DNA of 64,000 bases, taken from NCBI GenBank assembly GCA_034110565.1, contig JAWUYY010000008.1, forward strand, positions 77,788-141,787. The letters are read 5' to 3'. The notes beneath the pieces were generated by a model. The model saw only the letters and a list, made by a program, of their open reading frames with translations. It had not been told where the DNA came from and ran no database searches. Of the stretch, positions 17,749 through 26,636 are shown piece after piece; positions within the stretch are counted from its first letter, which is position 1; every line of letters starts with the position of its first letter. Position numbers and translations under genes: made by a program. The stretch is from Bermanella sp034110565. Lineage in GTDB: Bacteria; Pseudomonadota; Gammaproteobacteria; Pseudomonadales; Oceanobacteraceae.

Positions 17749-18012
17749 CTATTTACCTTCTAAATTCATTTCGTCATAAATACGCATAGAACGCAGCATT
17801 ACATCACGATCAACGGTATCAATGTTTTTCTCGTATTTATCTTCTTCATTACGATAAAGATTTTCTGTACTTCCAGGACCTTGCCACGACATAAAATAAC
17901 TCACGGCAGGTTGTTCTTTATCACCTACAAACTGACTTTCAAGTTTAATGGGTTCATCACAATAGCCATTAAAGGCAAACATCAAACAAAACAAGCAAAG
18001 TGTGTTTTTCAT
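17749..18012 (-). CDS. Small exported protein of unknown function
   Basis: An 87-residue product with a clear signal peptide (MKNTLCLFCLMFAFNGYC, likely cleaved near residue 18). A short hydrophilic mature part follows, containing YFMSWQGPGSTENLYRNEE. No family was recognised. It is 3 bases from the upstream TPR lipoprotein gene, in the same operon as the ExbB/ExbD motor, so it is probably a periplasmic accessory of that machine. Confidence 0.7.
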   Translation of the reverse strand: MKNTLCLFCLMFAFNGYCDEPIKLESQFVGDKEQPAVSYFMSWQGPGSTENLYRNEEDKYEKNIDTVDRDVMLRSMRIYDEMNLEGK

Positions 18013-18015
18013 TAT

Positions 18016-18762
18016 CTAGCCCTCTGCGCTACTCATCAAGGTACTTGGATTAGCCTTTTGTTTCGGGTCAATAAAACTCTTTTCTATACCAGTACGGCTT
18101 TGAATTTCGTTATACCAAGCAACGGCTTTCTGATCTTTATAATTATTTAAGAATAAGTAGGCTTCAATATGTTGCTGCGCTTTCTTTGGCTGATTTAAAT
18201 ACAAATCATACAAGATACCTAAATTCAAGTGCGCTTCTGGGCAGTCTTTCCAAATACCTAACACCTGTGCAAGTGTGTTTTGCGCCACATCAAATTCACC
18301 CATCATGCGCTGTGATCTTGCTAGCGCAATATAAGCATTGATGTTATCTGGTGTAATCTTAAGGGCCTGTTTATAGTGATCTTGCGCTAACTTATATTGC
18401 TTTAGTTCAACGGCAATATTGCCCAGTAACACCCAAGGACCGGACAAAGATGTATCTTTTTGCGTAATAACACCCAGCTTTTGCTTAGCCGTTTTATAGT
18501 CTTTCTTGCGCATAGCTTTTTTGGCTTCGATAAACAGTAATACCGATCCTTTATCAATTTTCCCTTTAATTTCTAAGTAAGGATTATCCATAGGTTCATA
18601 GGCCACAGACTTACCTTGCTCATCATAAGCTTGCTGGGGCAGAAACATTTGTGTTTCTTTCAGCTCTACTTTCTGTCCAGCCAAAGGGATCTGTACCTTA
18701 CTGGCACAAGCGGCCAACACTAGCACGCTGACTAAAATCAATAATTGCTTAACGAATTTCAT
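18016..18762 (-). CDS. TPR-repeat lipoprotein
   Basis: The product (about 248 residues) has a lipoprotein signal (LLILVSVLVLAAC) and TPR repeats in the mature part. Examples are GPWVLLGNIAVELKQYKLA, NINAYIALARSQRMMGEFD and CPEAHLNLGILYDLYLNQ. I prefer the ATG at 18762, with GAGG seven bases upstream, over the ATG two codons earlier. It overlaps the end of the larger TPR gene upstream. Short TPR lipoproteins are part of Glt/Nfs-type envelope machines in Myxococcus (GltE), but that is an analogy from domain type. Confidence 0.85.
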   Translation of the reverse strand: MKFVKQLLILVSVLVLAACASKVQIPLAGQKVELKETQMFLPQQAYDEQGKSVAYEPMDNPYLEIKGKIDKGSVLLFIEAKKAMRKKDYKTAKQKLGVITQKDTSLSGPWVLLGNIAVELKQYKLAQDHYKQALKITPDNINAYIALARSQRMMGEFDVAQNTLAQVLGIWKDCPEAHLNLGILYDLYLNQPKKAQQHIEAYLFLNNYKDQKAVAWYNEIQSRTGIEKSFIDPKQKANPSTLMSSAEG

Positions 18763-21604
18763 CGCCATACCTCGCTAATTCTTCTTCTTTACCAAAACGC
18801 ACAGGCGACATACGCTTCATGGCATCATAACTCTTTGATATCCAGTCGTTGTAGTGACCATCCCAACCTAGTTCGATATTATTCTGATGAATACTGGCTG
18901 CCAAGTCCGCGAATGGCTGGGCTTGCTGAGCAATGATATCTTGATACATGGCTGTATCCTGCTGCGATAGGCCACCTGGTATCGGCGCTTTATTTAATTC
19001 ATTACTGAAGGTTTCATATAGATCCGCCATTTTAAAATTCGATAAGGTGACGAACTCCAAAATGCCATACTGAGCTGCATTTTCGTAACGAACGGTGGCG
19101 TCTTGTAGGTAGCCATTTTTCTTCGCCATGCTCTTATCAAGCGGCAAACGTAATGAGCGACGGTTAAACTCCCAAGCAAAATAATCGCCATACTTGGCGT
19201 TTGCCCAAGCACCTAGCCATTGGCTACGCTCAGTTCGATCAGCTCCTGCTTCTGCATCACCTGCAATCACACGACGCAACCAAAACAAATGACGGGTTTT
19301 ATCATTAGTCTTATCATATAAATCGGCTAAGTGATAACGAGCCTCCATGCGATTATCAAATGGTTTTTCATATTTATGCGCATAGTCTTTATAGAACACT
19401 ATCGCTTTATTTGAATCACCAATTTTCTCATAAAGTCCCGCAGCAATGAACAATGCATCCTGACGTACAACTGGGTCTTTATCTGTTTTAAATAATTGCG
19501 TATAAGCAAATGCTGCTTTTTTCCACTGTTCGCTTTTTTCATAGGCAAATGCCAGTTTACGAGGAAATTCAACCGCTAACTCATGTTGAGGAAATTGTTT
19601 TTGTAATTGCTTAAGCTCTTTAATTGCACTCGACCATTGCTTTCCCTGCAACATCAAAGAAACCGCATCGTATTGAGCTATCACACGAATCTTAGATTGA
19701 GGTGCTAATTTTTTAACACTCAACAATTCATCAATAGCCAATTGAGTTTTTTGCGCCTGCTTATGAGCTTCAGCTTTCTTATAAATAGAAGCTGCAATTT
19801 GGTTGCTAATGTCTTTATATTCATCGCTCTGCTTAGAAAGCTTCATCTCATTAAGCAAGATACGACGTTGAGTTGTATAATGATTCTGCGCAATTTGATA
19901 CTCACCTTTTTGAAAATACGAGTGAGCCAAAATACCGTAAGCCGTTTGCTTTAAACTTGGATTTAATTGTTTATGTTTAGTGATCAAACCATTTGCCACA
20001 TCAATAGCTCGGTCAAATTGTTTCAACGCAAACAAGGCTTGTGCTGCATTGGTTAACACGGCAGTCGCTCGCTTATCTTTATGAAATACATTGGCAAACG
20101 TCAGCATGCTATCAACTGACTTTTGACGCCAAGCTTCCTGCTTTTCTGCTGATGCTTTGTTTTTCTCTAGCACCTCTGAGTGCTTACGATAGGCAATTAA
20201 ACTAGCATAGGCTGATTTGTTCGCCAGTTTTTTATCTTTATCAACGTAGGCAACTGTAGAGTACTCATGTGCGGCTAAGTCATATTGTTTATTTTCAAAA
20301 TGTGCGTCGGCTTTTTTATAGCGAAGCTCTGCTACCTTTTTATCGCCAGGGAAGGTATCAAGATAACGACCATAATAATCAACCGCTTGCAATAAAGAAA
20401 CGGATGCTAATTCAGGCAAATAGTCTTCTTTACTGGTTTCTGCTTTCTTAAGAGCTTGCTGTCCTTGACTATGGAAATGTGCGGCTAGCTCCACATAGTA
20501 TTGTTTAAGTTGAGCATAAACTTGTGGTTTTTGTGCATCATGCTTGGTCAAGTACTCAGACTTAGGTGCGTAAAGATTCACAAAGTCCTGTTTCTCTTTC
20601 AACACCAACTTAGGAAAGCCACCTTTCACATAAGCGTCAATCAGCTTGCTATGAAAATTACTGGTTCGAACATCGGTTGGATTCAGCTTAATGAATTCAC
20701 GGTACGTAGCAGCACTATCGTCGTAGCGAGATTTTTCTAAGTAGAATTCGGCCAACTCATTATATAAACGCCACCGATAGGCTTTACCGTTAATTAAATT
20801 AATGTCTTCAATAGCTTGTGCGCCACCAAGATTCACTAGGGCCAAGCTCATGCTATGCAGTGCGTCTTTTATCAGGGGCTTTTCAGTGACCGTTAATTCA
20901 CGGCCATTCATTTCAGCCACTAATAAACTATCAAGTACAAACGCAAAATGATCCAAGGCGTTATTATAATTACCTTGTTTATATAATGACCAGGCCAGCA
21001 TATAGTGTGCATTAAGTGTTAACTTACCTGAATCTTGAATCGTAGTTTCACGATATGCCTTCTCTGCTTTTGCATACATATCACGGCTAAAATAAATATC
21101 ACCTAAACGAAAATACGCTTCCGAGATAGCAGGAAAATACGGATGGCGATCCACCAAACGCTCTAGCATTTGACGCGCATTATTAACCTGCCCTTCCATG
21201 TCATAGGCTTTAGCCAATTGGTATAACACCTCTGCGTTATCTGGACTGTTAGGGTATTTTTCTAAAATATCCACATAGCTGGCAATGGCATTACGATAAT
21301 AACCTTGCTTGGGCGCTGAATTTACATTTGATAAATTCGCATCCCCTTCCAGCATATGCACACCTGCAATACGGCGTTCAATTTGCTGCTTTAGGTAATC
21401 GTCATCAACCAAATCAATCAGTTCTTTATATTCATTACGAACTTGCTCATGATCCAGGTTATTAAAATTCAACCCTGCTTCAGTCTCGATGGCATCGCCT
21501 TCTAAATCTGCAATAGTGCCTTGAGAGCTGCAAGCAGACAAACTAATGGCCACTGAAAGCGCTACGAGTTTAAACCCCGTATTCAACTGACTTTGTCTCC
21601 TCAT
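18749..21604 (-). CDS. Large TPR-repeat lipoprotein
   Basis: The 951-residue protein has a lipoprotein signal (LSVAISLSAC) and is otherwise mostly TPR/Sel1-like helical repeats. Examples are NAEVLYQLAKAYDMEGQVNN, ISEAYFRLGDIYFSRDMYAK and LNAHYMLAWSLYKQGNYNNA. It is likely an outer-membrane-anchored periplasmic scaffold. The start overlaps the upstream stop (ATGA), so the two TPR genes are coupled. By size and domain it is comparable to the large TPR protein GltD/AgmU of the Myxococcus gliding machine. A role in assembling an envelope-spanning complex with the TolQ/TolR motor is inferred. Confidence 0.85.
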   Translation of the reverse strand: MRRQSQLNTGFKLVALSVAISLSACSSQGTIADLEGDAIETEAGLNFNNLDHEQVRNEYKELIDLVDDDYLKQQIERRIAGVHMLEGDANLSNVNSAPKQGYYRNAIASYVDILEKYPNSPDNAEVLYQLAKAYDMEGQVNNARQMLERLVDRHPYFPAISEAYFRLGDIYFSRDMYAKAEKAYRETTIQDSGKLTLNAHYMLAWSLYKQGNYNNALDHFAFVLDSLLVAEMNGRELTVTEKPLIKDALHSMSLALVNLGGAQAIEDINLINGKAYRWRLYNELAEFYLEKSRYDDSAATYREFIKLNPTDVRTSNFHSKLIDAYVKGGFPKLVLKEKQDFVNLYAPKSEYLTKHDAQKPQVYAQLKQYYVELAAHFHSQGQQALKKAETSKEDYLPELASVSLLQAVDYYGRYLDTFPGDKKVAELRYKKADAHFENKQYDLAAHEYSTVAYVDKDKKLANKSAYASLIAYRKHSEVLEKNKASAEKQEAWRQKSVDSMLTFANVFHKDKRATAVLTNAAQALFALKQFDRAIDVANGLITKHKQLNPSLKQTAYGILAHSYFQKGEYQIAQNHYTTQRRILLNEMKLSKQSDEYKDISNQIAASIYKKAEAHKQAQKTQLAIDELLSVKKLAPQSKIRVIAQYDAVSLMLQGKQWSSAIKELKQLQKQFPQHELAVEFPRKLAFAYEKSEQWKKAAFAYTQLFKTDKDPVVRQDALFIAAGLYEKIGDSNKAIVFYKDYAHKYEKPFDNRMEARYHLADLYDKTNDKTRHLFWLRRVIAGDAEAGADRTERSQWLGAWANAKYGDYFAWEFNRRSLRLPLDKSMAKKNGYLQDATVRYENAAQYGILEFVTLSNFKMADLYETFSNELNKAPIPGGLSQQDTAMYQDIIAQQAQPFADLAASIHQNNIELGWDGHYNDWISKSYDAMKRMSPVRFGKEEELARYGDEIR

Positions 21605-23289
21605 GGTTGCTCCCCTGTATGTTTCATTCTGTCATCTTCAATATTATTCAATGTTTGATCATATAGTCGGGCTTTACCCAACTTAGCTTGCGCCCAATAA
21701 TAACGCATGCGCTCCTCGTGATTATCAAGCTCAGCATTCACCACAATACGCATAACCGTTTCAAGCTTGTTAATCAGCCGGTCGGTTACCGCCAACTCTT
21801 GTTTAATCCTATTGTGTAAAGTTTTCGCCCAGAGAATATTTTTTTCAGATTGGCGGTACGGCTCTTTAATAGCCTTTATTTTCGACAATTTATCTTCTAA
21901 AAAGGCAAAGCTTTGATCAGTAGATTCAAGTAATGCACTAAAACGTTCTTGTTCTTCCACATCCAATGTCATTGTATGCAGGCGCAAATCACTAATTTCG
22001 TTTTCTAAGCGTTCTTGCTGCCCCTCTGCCTTGAACACAAAGCTACCAATGCTTTTACTGGTTAATCCTTGCTGGCGATGTTGAATAATTAATTGATGCT
22101 CCAGTGCTTGGCGTGCCCAATAAGTGAGGTTATTACGCAATGCATATAAATCACGCAATTCTTTAATCACGCTATGAAACGGGTTACTGGACATAAGCTC
22201 AATCAAGAAAGGTGTTAACTTGTTGTAATCAAGACTAGGCTCACTGCCATACCAATCTGTTTCGTCCATCATTGCGTCAAGGTTAACTACAAACTCTTCA
22301 GGAATACGCTGACCAGCAATCACCTTACGAGCCTTGGCGATGGAGTCCACTCCACCAGAAAACGCTTTTTCCGCTAATAAATATTGTTTGAGTGCACTGC
22401 GGCTAGCACCTTGCTGTTCATATAAATGAGCCAGTAGTACTTTCGCTTCTTGTACTTCTGGAATGCTGATTGAACGACGATCTAATGCTTTTAATGCTGG
22501 AACAGCCTGAGAAAAACGCTTAAGTTTAATCGCCGTCCAACCATAACTTAATAGTGCGCGATTACTGTACAACCCCGTTGTACGAACATTCTGTAGATAC
22601 TGCCAAGCACCTAATAAATTATCGTTTTCGATCTCGATATGTGCCAACGCTTGTTTTGCGCGATCGGCTAACACTGAAAACTCTTCTTGTTTGTGCACGA
22701 GCGCGTAATTGACCACTTTATTTAAGTTACGTTTACTGTCGATCGGTTGATTGTTACGTAACTGACTAATGGCCAGATTAAAGATCAGGTACGGCTCATA
22801 CGCACTGTTTTTTGCCATACTAGATAAGCTTTTTTCTACTGTATCTAAATGCATATTGCGGATATTGATCAAGGTGGCCAAGTAATTAAACTCTTCGGCT
22901 ATTTCATCAGGCACATGACCTTGGATACGCTCTAAATTGTGAGCAGCAGCATCCACTTCACCCTTTTGGTAATATAATTTTGCTAAGTAATACCAAGCTT
23001 TATTAGCCGTAGAATCATCCACATTAGTATTCAATAAGTCATTGAATATAATTTGAGCGTGATCCGGTAAGCCGTAAGAGAGCGTCATCCCACCTTGAAG
23101 TAACCGAGCCTCGTTAGCGTTCTTATCAAGCTCATTGGTGGATTTTGCATATTCATAGCCAATTAATGCAGCGAAGTAGTTTTGCTGATAGTAATCGAAC
23201 AGAATCGTACCGTATTTTAAATCTTTAACTGTGTTCGCCGATACCAACAATGGCAGCAGTAAACAGCTGACAACAAGCAAACGCTTCAT
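21601..23289 (-). CDS. Exported TPR-repeat protein
   Basis: I place the start at the ATG at 23289, which has GGAGA six bases upstream; the longest frame adds seven residues. The product (562 residues) has a signal peptide (MKRLLVVSCLLLPLLVSA) and TPR-like repeats in the first 330 residues. Examples are AWYYLAKLYYQKGEVDAAAH and SYGWTAIKLKRFSQAVPALK. A long helical or coiled-coil C-terminal part follows (about 400-560). It is coupled to the 951-residue TPR gene by an ATGA overlap and overlaps nothing upstream. Periplasmic location is expected; the specific role is unknown. Confidence 0.83.
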   Translation of the reverse strand: MKRLLVVSCLLLPLLVSANTVKDLKYGTILFDYYQQNYFAALIGYEYAKSTNELDKNANEARLLQGGMTLSYGLPDHAQIIFNDLLNTNVDDSTANKAWYYLAKLYYQKGEVDAAAHNLERIQGHVPDEIAEEFNYLATLINIRNMHLDTVEKSLSSMAKNSAYEPYLIFNLAISQLRNNQPIDSKRNLNKVVNYALVHKQEEFSVLADRAKQALAHIEIENDNLLGAWQYLQNVRTTGLYSNRALLSYGWTAIKLKRFSQAVPALKALDRRSISIPEVQEAKVLLAHLYEQQGASRSALKQYLLAEKAFSGGVDSIAKARKVIAGQRIPEEFVVNLDAMMDETDWYGSEPSLDYNKLTPFLIELMSSNPFHSVIKELRDLYALRNNLTYWARQALEHQLIIQHRQQGLTSKSIGSFVFKAEGQQERLENEISDLRLHTMTLDVEEQERFSALLESTDQSFAFLEDKLSKIKAIKEPYRQSEKNILWAKTLHNRIKQELAVTDRLINKLETVMRIVVNAELDNHEERMRYYWAQAKLGKARLYDQTLNNIEDDRMKHTGEQP

Positions 23290-23303
23290 ATTATCTCTCC
23301 AGC

Positions 23304-23888
23304 CTACCATTGCTTAATGGTAAACACTGGCTCTTGCTTGGCGTAATCATCCACAACAGCCAACTCAATATACTGACTACCTTTGCCTTTGGTAAATTGT
23401 AATTCTGTTGCGCGCTTGTAAGGTCGACCATTCGGCCCGAGCCCTGTAAAAAATGCCGATAATGTATGCAAGCCATTATTGAGGTTTGTCATATGTAAGC
23501 GCTGAATTCCTCCACGGGCCAACGCCTGACGCTGTTTATCGCTATATAAATGTGTGGCAATAATTTTCCCATCTAACTTTATCTTGACGCTTTCTATTGA
23601 GAAAAACTCACCACTATCAACCGAAACAAACACACTGGCCTGTGTACTCGATGGAAACAGTAACTCTTCTTCCATTAAACGCAGGTCTTTATTGAGGTCG
23701 ACCACATTAGCTTTTAATTGCTGAATCTCTTTTGACAGCTGGCTTACCGTAGCCAATGCTTTTTTCGCACTTTCTTGTTTTGCTTTAGCTGCAAAACCAA
23801 TAGATTGATCCGCCGCAAAGGCAAATCCAGTCACCGACATACATGCCCATATTACGAAGATCCATTGCATGATTTTTGACCTGAACAT
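23304..23888 (-). CDS. Exported coiled-coil protein, first gene of the motor operon
   Basis: The 194-residue product has a signal peptide (MQWIFVIWACMSVTGFAFAA), a coiled coil (about 35-75, TVSQLSKEIQQLKANVVDL) and a beta-rich C-terminal domain. That domain resembles PEGA/Ig-like folds (FSIESVKIKLDGKIIATHLY, GLHTLSAFFTGLGPNGR). No named family was recognised. The ATG at 23888 has AGGA six to seven bases upstream. It heads the long minus-strand operon of nine genes ending at 15023. Confidence 0.75.
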   Translation of the reverse strand: MFRSKIMQWIFVIWACMSVTGFAFAADQSIGFAAKAKQESAKKALATVSQLSKEIQQLKANVVDLNKDLRLMEEELLFPSSTQASVFVSVDSGEFFSIESVKIKLDGKIIATHLYSDKQRQALARGGIQRLHMTNLNNGLHTLSAFFTGLGPNGRPYKRATELQFTKGKGSQYIELAVVDDYAKQEPVFTIKQW

Positions 23889-24226
23889 AAATCGTCCTAC
23901 ACCTGAGGGTAATTAAATAACTAACACTAATTTCTGCGACACTAGACTTTTGATGATTATGTAAACAATGCCGACAGAATCGAAATAAGGGCGGCATTAT
24001 CCGGTGTTTAAAGATTAAATTACCAGTACGGGTTCAAATTCTGAGAGTCTGTTACAAATCTTTTTGTAAGAAATTCAAGATTCTTTCTGTAAGTACGGTT
24101 GTATTTTTGTAAAAGTGATGACCGTCACACTCTGTAAGTGATCACTATGCACGATATACCCATGAATATGCGTACAATGAGCGCCATTCTTTTATCGCTG
24201 TAAGATACTTCAAAATCTAGGTGCTT
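23889..24226. promoter_or_regulatory. Divergent regulatory region between the motor operon and the outer-membrane genes
   Basis: A 338-base region without a gene. It contains an 18-base palindrome TTACAAATCTTTTTGTAA (24052-24069). Four TGTAA(A/G) units lie between 24065 and 24137. A GTCAC box (24124-24139) sits within the inverted repeat GTGATGACCGTCAC. The density of related short repeats suggests binding of a regulator upstream of the plus-strand genes. I could not fix -10/-35 elements. Confidence 0.5.
24124..24139 (+). promoter_or_regulatory. GTCAC-box upstream of the SH3/beta-barrel gene
   Basis: GTCACACTCTGTAAGT, about 90-100 bases before the ATG at 24227, in the same orientation as the gene. 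It differs from the box at 14841-14856 at only a few positions. Confidence 0.4.
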
Positions 24227-25009
24227 ATGTTTCGTTGTTGGATTTACCTAATTAGCTTAGCTATTAGTGGGCTCGCCCACGGAGATGCCACCCCGTCTCC
24301 TCGTTCTATTACTGGTGAAGTTTTAGACAACAATAAAGCCGTCCAATTGTCGGTTATTGATACTTATCTTGAGCTTCATACCGGACCTGGTCGCGGCTAC
24401 CCCATTTTTCATGTCATGGAGCAAGGCGAAACTGTTTATGTACATAGTCGTCGCACAAATTGGTTTTATGTGAGCGATAGACGCAACCGCCAAGGCTGGG
24501 TTAAACAAGAGGGTCTCGCGCGCACGTTAGCCCCGACTGGTTTACCCGCGGCGCTGCCCAATACTAAACATGGCGATTTTTTAGCCCAACAAGGGCGCGT
24601 AGGCTTTAGCCTGGGCCAACAAGACAGTGCTGATACGGCTACTGTCATGGCTGGCTATCGCTTATTAAGCTTTGCTGGCATTGAAATGGAATACGGACAA
24701 ATTTTTGGTAACCGGATTGATGGCACCACCTATGGCGCAAGCTTATTAATTGAACCCATTAAAAGTTGGTCGTTCACACCATTTATCTCTAAAGGCTACG
24801 GCCGACAGGAATGGAAAGAAAAACAGAAACAACAAGTGGGTACTAGTAATAGCTTCAATAGCCGTTATGAATACACCGGCGTCGGCATTAACTACTACAT
24901 AGGCTATAGCTTTGTTGTGCGCGGCGAATACCGCAAGGTTCACCTAACCGGCGATAACGATTCGCTTACCAATAGCGCATGGCGTTTAGGCTTTAGCAGC
25001 TTTTTTTAA
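24227..25009 (+). CDS. Outer-membrane beta-barrel protein with N-terminal SH3 domain
   Basis: I prefer the ATG at 24227 (AGG six bases upstream) to the GTG two codons earlier. The product (260 residues) has a signal peptide (WIYLISLAISGLAHG). A bacterial SH3 domain follows (about 45-100, YLELHTGPGRGYPIFHVMEQ, GWVKQEGL). A C-terminal eight-strand-type barrel (about 125-260) ends with an aromatic residue (GFSSFF), as outer-membrane barrels do. SH3 domains often bind peptidoglycan, so this protein may tie the outer membrane to the wall. It is divergent from the motor operon and 22 bases upstream of a second barrel gene. Small barrels (GltA/GltB) are present in the Myxococcus gliding machine. Confidence 0.82.
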   Translation: MFRCWIYLISLAISGLAHGDATPSPRSITGEVLDNNKAVQLSVIDTYLELHTGPGRGYPIFHVMEQGETVYVHSRRTNWFYVSDRRNRQGWVKQEGLARTLAPTGLPAALPNTKHGDFLAQQGRVGFSLGQQDSADTATVMAGYRLLSFAGIEMEYGQIFGNRIDGTTYGASLLIEPIKSWSFTPFISKGYGRQEWKEKQKQQVGTSNSFNSRYEYTGVGINYYIGYSFVVRGEYRKVHLTGDNDSLTNSAWRLGFSSFF

Positions 25010-25031
25010 ATAGAATTTAGGCACATTTATT

Positions 25032-25685
25032 ATGACAATGCTTCGCATCATTACCCTGCTTTCTCTTGGTTTAAGCCCATTGGCTTATGCCGCTGACTCA
25101 AACGATACGCAAGATACGGGTAACGTACAGATTAACCCGATCGTTGTGGTCGAACCTAACGAACAAGTGCGCGAGCAATACGAGGCGCAAATCGATACCG
25201 AATTTTTTGAATTAGGAGCCTACATGGGCATTATTGGTATTGAAGATTTTGATTCAGCCTCTGTGCTAGGCATAAAAGCTTCATTTCACGCTACTGAAGA
25301 CTTTTTCTTACAAGCCAACTATGGCCAGGCACAAGCAGGTACATCAGCTGCCGAAGTCACCAGTGGTGGCAACCTCATTGCTGATCGAGACTACAAATAC
25401 TACAACTTATTGGTCGGTTACAACCTATTCCCTGGTGAAGCTTTCATCACACAAAACTTGACACTTAATAGCGCGTTTTATTTAGTTGGTGGCATTGGTA
25501 ATACAGATTTTGCAGGGGATAACCATTTTACGATTACTTATGGTTCTGGTTATCGCATTATTTTGAATGACTGGCTCACTTGGAATATGGATTTTCGTAA
25601 CCATACTTTCGAGTCTGAGGTACTGCCTATCAAGAAACGCGTGAACAATTTAGAGTTTTCTTTGGGTCTAACGGCCTTCTTCTAG
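25032..25685 (+). CDS. Outer-membrane beta-barrel protein
   Basis: The 217-residue product has a signal peptide (MLRIITLLSLGLSPLAYAA), a short spacer and a barrel of about eight strands. Strands include ELGAYMGIIGIEDF, FFLQANYGQAQAG, YYNLLVGYNLFPGE and the C-terminal LEFSLGLTAFF, with terminal Phe as barrel assembly requires. It is 22 bases downstream of the SH3/barrel gene and probably co-transcribed. It resembles opacity/OmpW-like small barrels; the exact family was not recognised. Confidence 0.8.
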   Translation: MTMLRIITLLSLGLSPLAYAADSNDTQDTGNVQINPIVVVEPNEQVREQYEAQIDTEFFELGAYMGIIGIEDFDSASVLGIKASFHATEDFFLQANYGQAQAGTSAAEVTSGGNLIADRDYKYYNLLVGYNLFPGEAFITQNLTLNSAFYLVGGIGNTDFAGDNHFTITYGSGYRIILNDWLTWNMDFRNHTFESEVLPIKKRVNNLEFSLGLTAFF

Positions 25686-25715
25686 GCCAGTGACCGGTCA
25701 CAAACCATGAGCGAC

Positions 25716-25734
25716 GTCACAAATCCTTACAAAA
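25716..25734 (+). promoter_or_regulatory. GTCAC-box and conserved upstream element of the first fibro-slime gene
   Basis: GTCACAAATCCTTACAAAA, 123-141 bases before the ATG at 25857. The same arrangement (GTCACAA, 4 bases, TTACAAAA) recurs at 26766-26784 before the second copy. Downstream both genes keep a CCCAGT...ACTGG inverted pair (here CCCAGTTT and AAACTGGG at about 25778-25812). Confidence 0.45.
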
Positions 25735-25856
25735 CTCACACAAAAGTATAAGAAACACGGCGAAACGGAACCTAGATCCCAGTTTTTCAGCGTAGCTATG
25801 ACTAAACTGGGAGCATTGTTAAAGATACCTCATTACTAAATTTTTAAAGGGCCGGC

Positions 25857-26585
25857 ATGAACAAATTATGTTTTTCAGCATTCGCATCTGGCTTACTGCT
25901 ATTGAGTCAACTCGCCAACGCTAGCGCACCATCAGATTACGATACAATTTGCCAATGCGTTGACCCATATAACGGTGTTCGCCAGATCCCTGTGACTATT
26001 CGTGACTTTACTGCAGACCACCCTGATTTTGAAAGTACCACAGGCTATGAACGTGGCATTGTAGAGAAAACATTGGGAGCAGATGGCCGTCCAGTTTATG
26101 CCAAAGATGGTAAATACAGCCTAACCACTAATGGTAGTGAAGCATTCAACAAGTGGTATCGAAACGTACCAGGTGAAAACACCGCTATTAACAAGCAACT
26201 AGAAATGCGTGAAGTTCGTGAAGGTTTTTGGGAATACAGCGATTCTTCTTTTTTTCCTATCGACCATGAAGGTTTCGGTAATCAAGGTAACAGCCATAAC
26301 TATCACTTCACGCTAGAAACACACCTTAAGTTCTTTTATGTTGAGGGTGGTACTTTTAGCTTTAAAGGCGATGACGATCTTTGGATTTTCATCAACGGCA
26401 AGCTCGCCATTGACCTAGGTGGTGTTCACGGTGTTGAAGAAAAAATTGTCTACCTAGACGACATGGCAGACGAACTTGGTATCGAACCAGGTAACTCTTA
26501 TTCGTTTGACTTATTCTTTGCAGAACGTCATTTAACGGAATCAAATTTTAAATTCCAAACAACGTTCGAACTACAATGCCTATAA
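25857..26585 (+). CDS. Fibro-slime domain protein, copy 1
   Basis: The 242-residue secreted protein has a signal peptide (FASGLLLLSQLANASA) and then a fibro-slime domain. Its hallmarks are visible: RQIPVTIRDFTADHPDF, EGFGNQGNSHNYHFTLETH, and the PA14-like core FKGDDDLWIFINGKLAIDLG with GVHG and YSFDLFFAERH. This family occurs in Fibrobacter and myxobacteria and is linked to surface slime and adhesion; the acidic DDD and DLGG segments suggest calcium binding. Two cysteines near the N-terminus (CQC) and one at the end could form disulfides. It has its own promoter region and a terminator after the stop. Confidence 0.88.
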   Translation: MNKLCFSAFASGLLLLSQLANASAPSDYDTICQCVDPYNGVRQIPVTIRDFTADHPDFESTTGYERGIVEKTLGADGRPVYAKDGKYSLTTNGSEAFNKWYRNVPGENTAINKQLEMREVREGFWEYSDSSFFPIDHEGFGNQGNSHNYHFTLETHLKFFYVEGGTFSFKGDDDLWIFINGKLAIDLGGVHGVEEKIVYLDDMADELGIEPGNSYSFDLFFAERHLTESNFKFQTTFELQCL

Positions 26586-26610
26586 GTAACACACATTAGT
26601 TGCACATATT

Positions 26611-26636
26611 CAAAAGGAGCCTAGGCTCCTTTTTTA
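26611..26636. terminator. Terminator after fibro-slime gene 1
   Basis: The palindrome AGGAGCCTAGGCTCCT (26615-26630) is preceded by AAA and followed by TTTTT. Confidence 0.85.
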
